NCBI GenBank assembly: GCA_017407125.1
Contig: JAFQXE010000047.1
Coordinates: forward strand, 62,001-126,000
Source of the DNA: Thermoguttaceae bacterium
GTDB lineage: Bacteria; Planctomycetota; Planctomycetia; Pirellulales; Thermoguttaceae
Direction of reading: 5' to 3'
DNA length: 64,000 bases
The position numbers were made by a program, and so were the translations under genes. Under the pieces are notes generated by a model, which saw nothing but the letters and a program-made list of their open reading frames with translations, searched no databases and had not been told where the DNA came from. Numbering within the stretch: the stretch's first letter is position 1; every line of letters starts with the position of its first letter. Below, piece after piece: positions 26,182-34,735 of this stretch.

Positions 26182-27921
26182 ATGTTAAACCATACAATTA
26201 AATCAGCATTGTTATTTTGTCTGTTGTTTGTATTGATGGCAAACGACGGTTTTTGCCAACTCATTACGCAACCTCAGGCCAGCAGAGTGGGGTTGACTCG
26301 AAAATGGACGGCTCAGGCTACCATGAGCAGTTCGCAATCTACGTTAAAACAGATCGTTCTGGATCATGGGACGCTGTTTGCTCTTACCGATACCGGACAG
26401 CTTCAGGCGTTCAACGCAGAAACCGGCGCAACGCTGTGGACCGTTCAGGTAGGTCGTCGGGATTTGATTGTTTCAGAAATGGACGTCAGCAAAAATTACG
26501 TTGCCGTCATGAATGGTTCTACCATTTATGTTTACAATCATTTCAACGGAAAACTTCTCTGGTCTGGCGAAGCGGATGTGATTCCAGGCGCCGGTCCGGC
26601 AGTTAGTGAAAGCCGCGTTTACGTACCGGGTATCAATGGCCGCATGCAGTCTTTTCCATTGCGTCTGGTTGGAGATCCGATAACTGAATTTGGCAAAGAT
26701 GAGAAAACCCTTTCCCCAGAAGAGCGCGAGCAGTTGGAAATTGAACGACGGGACAGCCTTCGCATTCTCGATCAATATGTAGAACCGCTCAATGCTCAGT
26801 CAATGGGCAGAATTTATCAGAGTCCTGTAATTGCGCGCGACGACGTTCGTGACGCCGTTTATAGTTCCCTGCCTTCAGGAGAAGATCACATCGTTTGGGT
26901 TACAGACGACGGCATCATGTACCTTGGATCCATTGGCACGTCTGAACTGGCGGATGCTTTTAAGATCAAATACCACGTTCCAACGGAAAAAAACATTACA
27001 TCGCGTCCGACGTTTATCGAAGAGGATGTTATTTTCCCTGATCAAACGGGCAATATTTATATGGGAAGCCGCGACGGTTATGTCTACTGCGTTCGCGAAA
27101 ACGACGGCAAGCAGCTTTGGACGTTCCCCTGTAACGAACCGATTATTGAGCATTTAGCTGTCTTTAGCCGTCTGCTGGAAAAAAGAGACGAGAAGAGAAA
27201 AAAGATGTATGAACGTTATTTGTACGTTCCAACGTATCAAAAAGGCATGTTTTGTCTGGACGCCGTCAAAGGAGAAAAAATCTGGCAGACGCCTGGAATC
27301 AAAAAATTTCTTTCACGATCCAATACTCGCGTGTATACGGTAGACTACCGCAATAATCTGACGGTAATGGATGCACAGTCTGGGCAGGTTTTGGGAACAA
27401 TGCCCCTCAATAACAATAAGATTCAATATCTTAACGAGATTACAGACCGTATTTATCTGGCGACGGAAGATGGCATGATTCAATGCCTGGCGCAGATTGA
27501 CCAGGAAAAGCCGATTTATTTCCGACAAGATCCCGAAGCCAAGGTTGAAGCCGACTTCGATCCTGCGGCTGAAAAACATAAAGCAGACGATAAGAAAAAA
27601 CCGGCCAAAAATGAAGAAGACCCCGGATTTAACGACAACGACAGCGGCTTTGGCGATGACGACAGCGGCTTTGGCGATGATGACAGCGGCTTTGGCGATG
27701 ATGATAACGCCTTTGGCAACGATGCTAACGGCGATGACGCCGGAGGCGACGATTTTGGCGACGATGCCTTTGGCGACGACGCCGGAGCAGACGACGCCGG
27801 AGCAGACGACGCCGGAGCAGACGACGCCGGAGCAGACGACGCCGGAGCTGACGATGCTGGAGCCGACAATGCTGGAGCCGACAATGCTGGGGCCGGCGAT
27901 GAAGACGACCCGTTCCTGTAA
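26182..27921 (+). CDS. Exported PQQ-type beta-propeller with acidic repeat tail
   Basis: 579 residues from the ATG at 26182, preceded by TTTGGAGATATTCA (GGAG) and giving a signal peptide (MLNHTIKSALLFCLLFVLM). Residues about 40-470 are PQQ-like propeller blades, with repeated FNAETGATLWTVQ, YNHFNGKLLWSGEA, RENDGKQLWTFPC and DAVKGEKIWQTPG motifs. From about 490 on is a low-complexity tail of SGFGDDD units and then DDAGA units to the DPFL end, strongly acidic. Function is unknown; such propellers scaffold envelope complexes. The tail is encoded by near-perfect tandem DNA repeats and is likely to vary in length between strains. Confidence 0.85.
   Translation: MLNHTIKSALLFCLLFVLMANDGFCQLITQPQASRVGLTRKWTAQATMSSSQSTLKQIVLDHGTLFALTDTGQLQAFNAETGATLWTVQVGRRDLIVSEMDVSKNYVAVMNGSTIYVYNHFNGKLLWSGEADVIPGAGPAVSESRVYVPGINGRMQSFPLRLVGDPITEFGKDEKTLSPEEREQLEIERRDSLRILDQYVEPLNAQSMGRIYQSPVIARDDVRDAVYSSLPSGEDHIVWVTDDGIMYLGSIGTSELADAFKIKYHVPTEKNITSRPTFIEEDVIFPDQTGNIYMGSRDGYVYCVRENDGKQLWTFPCNEPIIEHLAVFSRLLEKRDEKRKKMYERYLYVPTYQKGMFCLDAVKGEKIWQTPGIKKFLSRSNTRVYTVDYRNNLTVMDAQSGQVLGTMPLNNNKIQYLNEITDRIYLATEDGMIQCLAQIDQEKPIYFRQDPEAKVEADFDPAAEKHKADDKKKPAKNEEDPGFNDNDSGFGDDDSGFGDDDSGFGDDDNAFGNDANGDDAGGDDFGDDAFGDDAGADDAGADDAGADDAGADDAGADDAGADNAGADNAGAGDEDDPFL
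27629..27900 (+). repeat. Coding microsatellites in the propeller tail
   Basis: Three to four copies of an 18-24-base GCGGCTTTGGCGATGACG-type unit (27650-27715) followed by about eight copies of a 15-base unit GACGACGCCGGAGCA (27777-27895), some drifted to GACAATGCTGGAGCC. All unit lengths are multiples of three, so changes in copy number keep the frame. Confidence 0.85.
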
Positions 27922-27974
27922 TAGAACGGTTTTGTATAATTGATTTGTTTAACCCTAACCGCACTCTTTTTGTT

Positions 27975-28826
27975 ATGACAAGTGAAAAGTGGCCTGTGGG
28001 CGTTTTTGCCAGTATTGACGCTGGATTGGGCGTTCAGTTGGACGTTGTAAAGGAACTGGGAATCAAGGCGATTCAGATGCATACGCCGCACAAGAATTCC
28101 CGAACTCCCGAAAAAGCGAAGGAGTTTATCGCCAAATTGCAGGACGTCGGCGCAGAATTGACAGTTGTTTTCTGCGGCTTTGACGGCGAATCGTATGCGG
28201 ATATTCCAACGACGCAAAAGACGATTGGTTTGGTTCCGCCGGAAACGAGAGCGGAGCGAACTCTGGAAGTCAAAGAAATCGCCGATTTCGCCAAACTGCT
28301 GGGCTGTGACGCCGTCGGAATTCATATTGGATTTATTCCCCATGAAGAAGACGACCCGCAGACGTGGAAAGATCTCGTTGCGGTAGCTCAGGAAGTCTGC
28401 GACTACATTGCCAACAACGGACAGTATCTCCATCTGGAAACCGGACAGGAAACGGCAGACGGGCTTTTGAAGTTCATCCATGCGGTTGACCGTCCGAACC
28501 TGCGCGTCAATTTTGATCCCGCCAATATGATTCTTTACGGTTCCGGCGAGCCGATCGAAGCGTTAAAGAAGGTTGGTCAGTACGTCCGTTCCTGCCATTG
28601 CAAGGACGGAAAATGGGCAGCCAAGCCGGGCGAAGAATGGGGCTGTGAAGTTCCCTTTGGCGACGGCGACGTCAATGCGAAGAAATTTCTCGAAACGCTT
28701 AAGGAAATCGGATACGAAGGCGCGCTGACAATCGAACGCGAAATCCCTCAGGAACCGGAACGTCAAAAGGCGGAAATCAGCAAAGCCAAAACGCTCATCG
28801 AGCAGATTAAAGCCGAGATTCTGTAG
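27975..28826 (+). CDS. Sugar phosphate isomerase/epimerase (TIM barrel)
   Basis: 283 residues from the ATG at 27975; an upstream in-frame TTG at 27945 lies before it without a ribosome site. Xylose-isomerase-like TIM barrel (AP endonuclease 2 superfamily): VGVFASIDAGLGVQLD, GIKAIQMHTPH, ELTVVFCGFDG, and likely metal ligands Glu in LHLETGQE, Asp in NFDPANM, His in SCHCKDGKW and Glu in TIEREI. It is a cytoplasmic enzyme on sugar phosphates or related compounds, substrate unknown. It follows the propeller gene by 53 bases and is followed by a strong terminator. Confidence 0.88.
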   Translation: MTSEKWPVGVFASIDAGLGVQLDVVKELGIKAIQMHTPHKNSRTPEKAKEFIAKLQDVGAELTVVFCGFDGESYADIPTTQKTIGLVPPETRAERTLEVKEIADFAKLLGCDAVGIHIGFIPHEEDDPQTWKDLVAVAQEVCDYIANNGQYLHLETGQETADGLLKFIHAVDRPNLRVNFDPANMILYGSGEPIEALKKVGQYVRSCHCKDGKWAAKPGEEWGCEVPFGDGDVNAKKFLETLKEIGYEGALTIEREIPQEPERQKAEISKAKTLIEQIKAEIL

Positions 28827-28850
28827 AATTAGAGCGTGACATTTCTGAGT

Positions 28851-28905
28851 GCGAGAGCAAAGCTCTCGCTTTTATACGCGAGCGAAAGCTCGCGTTTTTT
28901 CTTTT
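28851..28905 (+). terminator. Double hairpin terminator after the TIM-barrel gene
   Basis: Hairpin 1 is GCGAGAGC-AAA-GCTCTCGC (28851-28869) followed by four T. Hairpin 2 is CGCGAGC-GAAA-GCTCGCG (28877-28894) followed by TTTTTTCTTTT. The second has the classic form of a rho-independent terminator. Confidence 0.8.
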
Positions 28906-29008
28906 GCGGCAGGGGACTGCCGCGATCCGGGCTTATCGTTGGATTTCAGCGGGTCGTTGGTTAAGGCGGCGTCAAGCCGCCGCACTCCCAGACTCAAGCG
29001 GCTAACGC
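28906..29008. repeat. Repeat cluster: GGCAGGGGACTGCCGC and GGCGGCGTCAAGCCGCC hairpins
   Basis: Inverted copy of a module also seen at 35694-35775, 42490-42572 and 52556-52625. It contains GCGGCAGGGGACTGCCGCGA, GATCCGGGCTTATC, AGCGGGTCGTTGG and GGCGGCGTCAAGCCGCC. It lies between the terminator and the convergent DUF11 gene. Confidence 0.7.
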
Positions 29009-29009
29009 T

Positions 29010-30689
29010 TTATCTAACGACGCATTCAAATCGAATGATTCCGCCTTCGCCAGGCTCAAGCGGGTCGTCGATTTCCCATCTTAGAACGAGCGATCCGGCT
29101 TTGTTCGGCTCTGTCATGAACGCGCCCTTCTTGGAACATTGCGCTGAACCTTCGGCGTATTCCAGACGTCCGGTCAAACTGTCGAGAATGGTAACGTTTC
29201 CGACGGGTTCGTCTCCGATGTTGTCAAACCGAATGGTAAATTCGATGTGATCTCCGGGTCGGGCGTCTTCAACGCTGGCGATTTTGACGATTCGCACTTT
29301 GGGATTGTTCGTGTCTTTGTCAAGCTGATACACAATGCCGGGACCTTCGTCTTTGACGACCGCCATGACTCGCTTGTAATCAATGGCGACTTGCGGATTG
29401 GACGTAAAGCCCCACGACGCGGCGCGGCGAATGGATTCCGCCAGTACGCCGGCTTCAGAACGATCCATGACGCCGGTTTTGATAATCTTGAGGTTTTCAT
29501 ACGCTCGGAACGAGTTGTCGGCAATCATCATCTGGCGGCGGTTGGACGATTCGCCCGCGGCGACCTTGCCGATAAACTGTTCGCCTGGTTTTGTTGCTAA
29601 ATTCTCACCGTAAGCCAGATGCTGTTTACTTTGCATCTCACTGACGTTTCGCTGTTGGTTAATTGCCAGTTGAGTTCCATCGTAGCCAATTGGCTTCTGA
29701 ATATTCTCGTTTATACCAGCATAGATAACCTGACGAACGGCGCGAAATTTTGGAGCGTAAATTTCAACTCTGTTACTGGCTTCAACTCCGACTTTGCCGT
29801 CGATGGTGTCGAAGTGAACGATTGTATTTTCCGGTTCCAAACCAGAAACGGAGAAGTCGTCGTGGACTTTAACGCCTTTGGGACCCATGCCGCCGTCGGC
29901 GATAAATTCGTCTTGCGGCCATTGTCCGCCGTTGGACGGCTGAATTCCCGGCGGCGTCCAGGCGGAACGAACTCCTCCCTGCGGCTGATTGAACGGCAGC
30001 GGAGTTCTGATTCCTGGCGAAACTCCCGCCGCGGCGGGCGTTGGATACGGGACTTCAGGTTGAAAGTCCTGAATAGTTGGAGACGAGTACGGAACCGCCG
30101 GAGTGGGCGCGAAGTTTTGCGGCGGCAGCGGCTGGGCTTCTGACAGAGGAACGTCTGACAAAACCTGGAAGTCTCTGATTTGTCCTTCCTGTCCTCCAAT
30201 CATCCGTTCAAAATCCTGTGGATTAAAATTGCCGGATTGTCCTCGGAACGACGCTCCGCCGTTGACGTAACCGCTAACATTAATGGACGAAGAGTTGTCA
30301 GGCGTAACCTGATTGCCAACAGCCGGGCTGACAGGCGCGGCTTCCGGATTGGATGACGCGTCAACCGACGGTAAACGTTTGACTTCAATCGGACCGTTGG
30401 GGTCGTACGCCATGGGGTCGTTTGAAGGAGCGAGGTCGTATTGACTGTTAATGGTAATGCTCTTCGTAACTGCGCCGGACGAGTTTTCAACAGCTTCGCC
30501 GGAATTTGGCTGTTCGTTGGTTTTTGCGGCTTTTTCAACGTGAGAGTTTACCGGAACGAAAACCCATTTTCTCCCGTCGGCGCCTTTTGTAGCGCAGGAC
30601 GTCATTGAGCAAAGCGTTAGCGCGCTCAACGCTGCTGCAAAGAGCAGCTGAACGCTGTAGGATGCAATATAAGGTCTGCGAATATTCAT
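29010..30689 (-). CDS. DUF11-domain lipoprotein
   Basis: 559 residues. The N-terminus has a long hydrophobic stretch ending LCSMTSCATKG, a lipobox with Cys at about 32. A Pro/Gln-rich disordered region (about 50-260) leads into a conserved region; the C-terminal 100 residues (about 450-559) form a DUF11/OmcB-like Ig fold: GDHIEFTIRFDNIGDEPVG, VTILDSLTGRLEYAEG, ending IIRFECVVR. Such proteins often form part of the cell wall or outer layer in PVC bacteria. Two paralogous exported proteins lie upstream on the same strand and may be partners; that is inference. Confidence 0.82.
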   Translation of the reverse strand: MNIRRPYIASYSVQLLFAAALSALTLCSMTSCATKGADGRKWVFVPVNSHVEKAAKTNEQPNSGEAVENSSGAVTKSITINSQYDLAPSNDPMAYDPNGPIEVKRLPSVDASSNPEAAPVSPAVGNQVTPDNSSSINVSGYVNGGASFRGQSGNFNPQDFERMIGGQEGQIRDFQVLSDVPLSEAQPLPPQNFAPTPAVPYSSPTIQDFQPEVPYPTPAAAGVSPGIRTPLPFNQPQGGVRSAWTPPGIQPSNGGQWPQDEFIADGGMGPKGVKVHDDFSVSGLEPENTIVHFDTIDGKVGVEASNRVEIYAPKFRAVRQVIYAGINENIQKPIGYDGTQLAINQQRNVSEMQSKQHLAYGENLATKPGEQFIGKVAAGESSNRRQMMIADNSFRAYENLKIIKTGVMDRSEAGVLAESIRRAASWGFTSNPQVAIDYKRVMAVVKDEGPGIVYQLDKDTNNPKVRIVKIASVEDARPGDHIEFTIRFDNIGDEPVGNVTILDSLTGRLEYAEGSAQCSKKGAFMTEPNKAGSLVLRWEIDDPLEPGEGGIIRFECVVR

Positions 30690-30810
30690 TTGTTCCGTTC
30701 CTGTTTAATCAAACGTTGAGTAAAAACGTTGGTTGTTGAAGTTGTATAATAATGACGCATTCCGCCTTAATTCTGTTGAATTGAGACGGACGCGTGTAAT
30801 TCTGATTTAA

Positions 30811-31707
30811 TTAAAACTCGATATCGTCGAACCCGTCGTTTGCCCCCGGCGCATTGTCAGGCTGGCCCGGTTGTTCCGTTGGCGGCAGAGCAGGCTGCTT
30901 GCCCTGGGCGCTGGGCTTCTGAGCTCCGGGTTTAGCCGGAGCTATAGTCGTTGTTGACTTTCGCGTGGCCGGGACGCTGGTATTGTAATCGATAAATGAC
31001 GGCGACCCAAATTGAAATTCGTCGCTTAACAGTCCTTCCGGAGTTCGAATCGGCATTCGTCCGCCCAGTCGCAGTACGGCAACCGGACGCCCCATCGTAT
31101 CGGCGACGGCAACGGGGTCTGCGTCTGACGGAATATCAAAAGTACTTTGATATTTATTGGGCGGATTGACAGTCGGAATGGGATTATTTGGATCTTCCAG
31201 GTAAATGACTCGCGTAACGAGATTGCCTCGCAGAGCCTCTTTGATGTCTTCCAGCGATATTTCAACGACAATCGGGTTTTGAACCTCTTTTCCTTTCGGC
31301 GCGTAGATTCGGTCGATTATTTCCAGTGTCGGAAAAAGTTCCGCGCCTTGAGCGTCCAGTACCGGGAAATTGGTTATTCGCATTCGATAAACCTGTCCGA
31401 TTAACAGACCGACGATATTGGGCATGGGCTTTAGCGGCGTGAACTCTCCCTGATACGTCATGGAAATATTTACGCCTCGCGGACCGGTAACCAGAACAGG
31501 TTGATAGTATCCCTGAACCGGACCGCCCATGTGCAAACGCTCCTGACCAAGAAATCCAGGCGCGCGAACGCCTGCGCTGTTATAATGCACCGGCGGAACT
31601 CCAACCGCAGACCTCTGTGAATAAGATACCGAGGCGGTACTGAGCATGATCAATACTGCCAGACAGGAAGTTAAAGCGCGTCTGATTCCGTTTGAGTAAA
31701 CGTTCAT
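30811..31707 (-). CDS. Exported protein, paralogue of the lipoprotein at 32010-33029
   Basis: 298 residues if the ATG at 31707 is used; in-frame ATGs at 31722 and 31755 are alternatives, none with a ribosome site. The chosen start gives a hydrophobic signal (LTSCLAVLIMLSTASVSYSQ). The core shares with its neighbour the pattern R(M/L)..(I/L)..(I/F)P...G.EL(F/Y)PTLEI, followed by GN(L/F)VT(R/K)VIYL(E/P)DP and (V/I)AVLRLGG/(I)VRLGN. The C-terminus is Pro/Gln/Lys-rich and ends GFDDIEF. The function is unknown; the arrangement resembles PVC-specific envelope proteins. It lies 121 bases upstream of the DUF11 gene. Confidence 0.7.
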   Translation of the reverse strand: MNVYSNGIRRALTSCLAVLIMLSTASVSYSQRSAVGVPPVHYNSAGVRAPGFLGQERLHMGGPVQGYYQPVLVTGPRGVNISMTYQGEFTPLKPMPNIVGLLIGQVYRMRITNFPVLDAQGAELFPTLEIIDRIYAPKGKEVQNPIVVEISLEDIKEALRGNLVTRVIYLEDPNNPIPTVNPPNKYQSTFDIPSDADPVAVADTMGRPVAVLRLGGRMPIRTPEGLLSDEFQFGSPSFIDYNTSVPATRKSTTTIAPAKPGAQKPSAQGKQPALPPTEQPGQPDNAPGANDGFDDIEF

Positions 31708-31884
31708 CCCTGAACCGTCCATGGTTAAAGTTATTGCAAACCGGTATTTATCCAATCATACCGGCAGACGATTAGTCTGATTTGTTGTTATTTTCTGAAA
31801 ATTGAGCGCATTATTCGACTCTGCGCCGTCTTATCAGAATAATCCCTATATTTTTATATCGGCTAATTATTTAGAGAATTCCAA

Positions 31885-31933
31885 CGAAAAAACCGTCTGA
31901 ACCGGTTTTTTTTACTTTCCGATTCAGACGGTT
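31885..31933 (-). terminator. Rho-independent terminator of the lipoprotein gene at 32010
   Basis: On the minus strand the 11-bp stem AACCGTCTGAA/TTCAGACGGTT (plus-strand arms 31891-31901 and 31923-31933) is followed by a T run (AAAA and more on the plus strand at 31887-31892). The loop is about 21 bases. Confidence 0.75.
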
Positions 31934-32009
31934 TGCTGCGTTATGACGAAATCGTGGATTTTGTTTGCCCGAGTTCGGGGCAGTCGCCGCTGCCGAGGCG
32001 GCTGATTAA

Positions 32010-33029
32010 CTACGGTCGAGCGGCATCGTATGCGTTACGATTGAAATTTCGTTCAGTTCGATTTCCCGTGTAAGCGTTGGGAACGTAAGCCGGGGAGGGG
32101 ATTCCGCTGGGGGTCATCTGAGCGGGGTGTCCGTAAGCCGGTCCAGAAACTCCGGAGACGTAGTAATTCGGGTTTCCAGCGCCAGCGGCGGACATGTAGG
32201 GATTGCCCATCGGAACAGGCTGTCCGATACCCTGAGCTTCGATTCCGCCCTTCTGGATGTCGATGTTGCCCAGACGAACGATAGCCATGATCGAACCGCG
32301 GCGAGCCGCTTCAGTGATCGGGTCTACGCCCGGATCAAGGCGGGTGCTGACCAGCGTGTCAGGCGTTCCAACGGCAATCGCCAGTTCCTGGAATTCCGGA
32401 TCGGGCAGATAAATGACTTTGGTTACAAAGTTGCCGCTGAGAACCTGAGTAATGTCTTCGTCGGTGAATGAAACCGCAATTGCCTGATGCGTCAGGAATT
32501 CGACTGTGCGGGGGGTAACTGGAGCAATTTCCAGAGTTGGATACAGTTCAACGCCTTCGCGTCCCGGAATGTGGGACAGCTTCAGACGATAAATGCCGTT
32601 CTGCGGGAAGTTCTCGCGTCCGGGGCAAACCAGTTCCGGTGAATCAAACGCTCCGACAGCGGAAATGTCCCACTGAATTCTGGCGCCAGCAGGACCGATA
32701 AACGAAACCTGAGACGTCTGAACCTGACCAGGAACCTGCGCTCCATACTGCTGACCGGCGATAACGCCCGGGCCAGGTCCGGCAACAGCCGGATTATTGG
32801 CGTTGACTACCATCGGACCGTATCCGTTTCGGGCGGCTCGACGCATGGCTGGAGCTCCGTAACCCGCTCCAATAGCGCCGCTAGGCGCGGCAGACTGATA
32901 ACCCTGAGTTGCGGCTACTTCCGATTCCGGGCAGTAGCTTTCATACGGCCCAGCAACTCGCTGTGGTCCCTGGCATCCCGCCAGAAGTCCCAAAGAAAGG
33001 CAAAGAACAACAAATGCGCGAATCTTCAT
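32010..33029 (-). CDS. Lipoprotein, paralogue of 30811-31707
   Basis: 339 residues. Signal MKIRAFVVLCLSLGLLAGCQ with lipobox LLAGC at 15-19. A Gly/Ala/Pro-rich region precedes a conserved core at about 105-255: IYRLKLSHIPGREGVELYP, TLEIAPVTPRTVEFL, SGNFVTKVIYLPDPE, GSIMAIVRLGNID. The C-terminus is Pro/Ala/Tyr-rich and probably disordered. The same core occurs in the next gene downstream, so both derive from one duplication. Function unknown; probably envelope-associated. Its own terminator separates it from the paralogue. Confidence 0.78.
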   Translation of the reverse strand: MKIRAFVVLCLSLGLLAGCQGPQRVAGPYESYCPESEVAATQGYQSAAPSGAIGAGYGAPAMRRAARNGYGPMVVNANNPAVAGPGPGVIAGQQYGAQVPGQVQTSQVSFIGPAGARIQWDISAVGAFDSPELVCPGRENFPQNGIYRLKLSHIPGREGVELYPTLEIAPVTPRTVEFLTHQAIAVSFTDEDITQVLSGNFVTKVIYLPDPEFQELAIAVGTPDTLVSTRLDPGVDPITEAARRGSIMAIVRLGNIDIQKGGIEAQGIGQPVPMGNPYMSAAGAGNPNYYVSGVSGPAYGHPAQMTPSGIPSPAYVPNAYTGNRTERNFNRNAYDAARP

Positions 33030-33257
33030 CGTGATTCTCCCAAAATTGAATCTGTTTTTCGGCTTTTCAAAATTCCTGTTGCGAAATTACGCCGATTTCG
33101 TTATAATGCGTTTAATACAAATCCGGAGTTTTGTGTTTTAAGTTCTGTAATTTTTTCTCAGAACTGAAACTAACTCCGATTATTCCATTCGTACTTACTT
33201 CATTTCATCGGATATATCACTCTAAAAGATTGAATAAATTCGGTAAGATTCCAGAAA

Positions 33258-34244
33258 ATGACAAAGAAATTTAGAATATTGACAACAGTATTGTTAAGCT
33301 GCGTAATTTCGATAATCTTTTTAATGATAATAAAAATAGACAAATTCAAAATAAATATTGAAAATATTGCCAGCGCTCAAACCGAGACGACTGTTTCGGA
33401 GTCAACAGAACAGACGTCTCTCGATCCGAACGCTTTGTTTCGCAGAGCGCGATTAGTTTATAATGAACAATTGGTTGTTGCAGCGTCAATGAGAGCGGAA
33501 ACGAAGGTGCACGATCGACATTTTATTGGAAGCGGGGATTATCTGGAAAAAATAGAAAACTCCAAACGATATCTTCGGATGAGAATGAACTATTCCAGCG
33601 GCAACGTTAAATATGGCGTTCAATATATAGCGGATGGGGCGCATGATAAATTTTGGATTTCTAAAAATGGCGCTCAAAATGAGCTTTATCGCGTCGATGG
33701 TTATCAAATTAACGCTCAGGACGCCAATCCTGAAATGGTAACGTCGATTGACGGAGTTCCTGTAATGCCTGCTTCTTTGGCGGGTATTCCGTATATTCTG
33801 TTTCAGATTGAAAAATATTTTGATTTTTTGTCTTGTTCTTTGATTCGGGAGCGTCAGACGAATGAGCAGTATTACGTAATCACTGGAACCTGGAAGCCGG
33901 AACGGTTTCCTGTTCAGGATTATGTTTCTGACAATCTTATTAAATGGGACTCTGTTTCCCAGGAAATTCCGGATACTATAAAAATATACTTTGGCGTTAA
34001 CGATCTGTTTCCATACAGAATAAATTATTATAGAAACGTTAAAGGGGACCCGACGCTTATTTCCAAACTGAATTTTTACGACGTTTCGTTTGACGTTCGT
34101 ATTAATGCAAAGCTGTTTAATTTTTCTCCTTCTGGCAATGTCTCATCAGTTGATATTACCAATAATTATTTGACGCTGGAAGCGATACAGAGACAGAATG
34201 AGAACTGGGAGAACCAACAGAATAATCCTCAGGATTTCTATTGA
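33258..34244 (+). CDS. Exported protein, possibly LolA-like fold
   Basis: 328 residues with an N-terminal membrane segment (ILTTVLLSCVISIIFLMIIK) that may be uncleaved. The body is beta-rich with features reminiscent of LolA/LppX-type lipoprotein-binding proteins: MRAETKVHDRHFIGSGDY, YLRMRMNYSS, KFWISKNG and YRINYYRN. The resemblance is by pattern only. The end (ENWENQQNNPQDFY) is Gln/Asn-rich. It is followed 26 bases later by dtd on the same strand. No cysteine for lipidation is seen at the predicted cleavage point. Confidence 0.6.
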   Translation: MTKKFRILTTVLLSCVISIIFLMIIKIDKFKINIENIASAQTETTVSESTEQTSLDPNALFRRARLVYNEQLVVAASMRAETKVHDRHFIGSGDYLEKIENSKRYLRMRMNYSSGNVKYGVQYIADGAHDKFWISKNGAQNELYRVDGYQINAQDANPEMVTSIDGVPVMPASLAGIPYILFQIEKYFDFLSCSLIRERQTNEQYYVITGTWKPERFPVQDYVSDNLIKWDSVSQEIPDTIKIYFGVNDLFPYRINYYRNVKGDPTLISKLNFYDVSFDVRINAKLFNFSPSGNVSSVDITNNYLTLEAIQRQNENWENQQNNPQDFY

Positions 34245-34270
34245 TTCCTATTGTTAAATTCTTTTGAATT

Positions 34271-34735
34271 ATGATTTTATGTATTCAACGAGTCCTGTCG
34301 GCAAGCGTCGCGGTTGACGGCGAGGTCTGCGGTCAGATCGGCAAAGGCTTGCTCGTATTGGCGGGCGTTGCTGCGGCGGATACGCCGGACGATGTCAAGA
34401 CGATGGCGCAGAAAACCGTCAATTTACGCATGTTTGAAGACGCCGAGGGCAAAACGAACCTGTCGTTGGGCGACGTCGGCGGCGAGATATTGTGCGTCAG
34501 CCAGTTTACGCTCATGGCGGACTGCCGAAAAGGGCGTCGACCCAGTTTTATCAACGCCGCTGACCCCGACAAGGGCAACGAATTCTATCTGCTCTTCGTC
34601 GATCAGCTGCGTCAGCTGGGAGTTCATGTCGAGACAGGCATATTCCAGGCGGACATGAAAGTGACGCTTGTCAACGACGGTCCGTTTACGATTATTCTGG
34701 ATTCCGAACGGTTCAAGGAGCCGAGAAGGAGTTAG
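34271..34735 (+). CDS. dtd: D-aminoacyl-tRNA deacylase
   Basis: 154 residues, the usual length (about 145-155). It hydrolyses D-amino acids mis-attached to tRNA, a cytoplasmic proofreading step. Diagnostic motifs are present: MILCIQRVLSASVAVDGE at the start, the active-site SQFTLMADCRKGRRPSF, and NDGPFTIIL near the C-terminus, matching the family NxGPVT motif with Asp and Phe changes. The stop codon TAG directly abuts the GTG start of the next gene. Confidence 0.94.
   Translation: MILCIQRVLSASVAVDGEVCGQIGKGLLVLAGVAAADTPDDVKTMAQKTVNLRMFEDAEGKTNLSLGDVGGEILCVSQFTLMADCRKGRRPSFINAADPDKGNEFYLLFVDQLRQLGVHVETGIFQADMKVTLVNDGPFTIILDSERFKEPRRS

Noticed and set aside
27516..28481. Minus-strand open frame with Ser/Ala repeats
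   Set aside because: Antisense to the acidic tail of the propeller protein and the TIM-barrel gene; the low-complexity repeat is a mirror of the DDAGA units.
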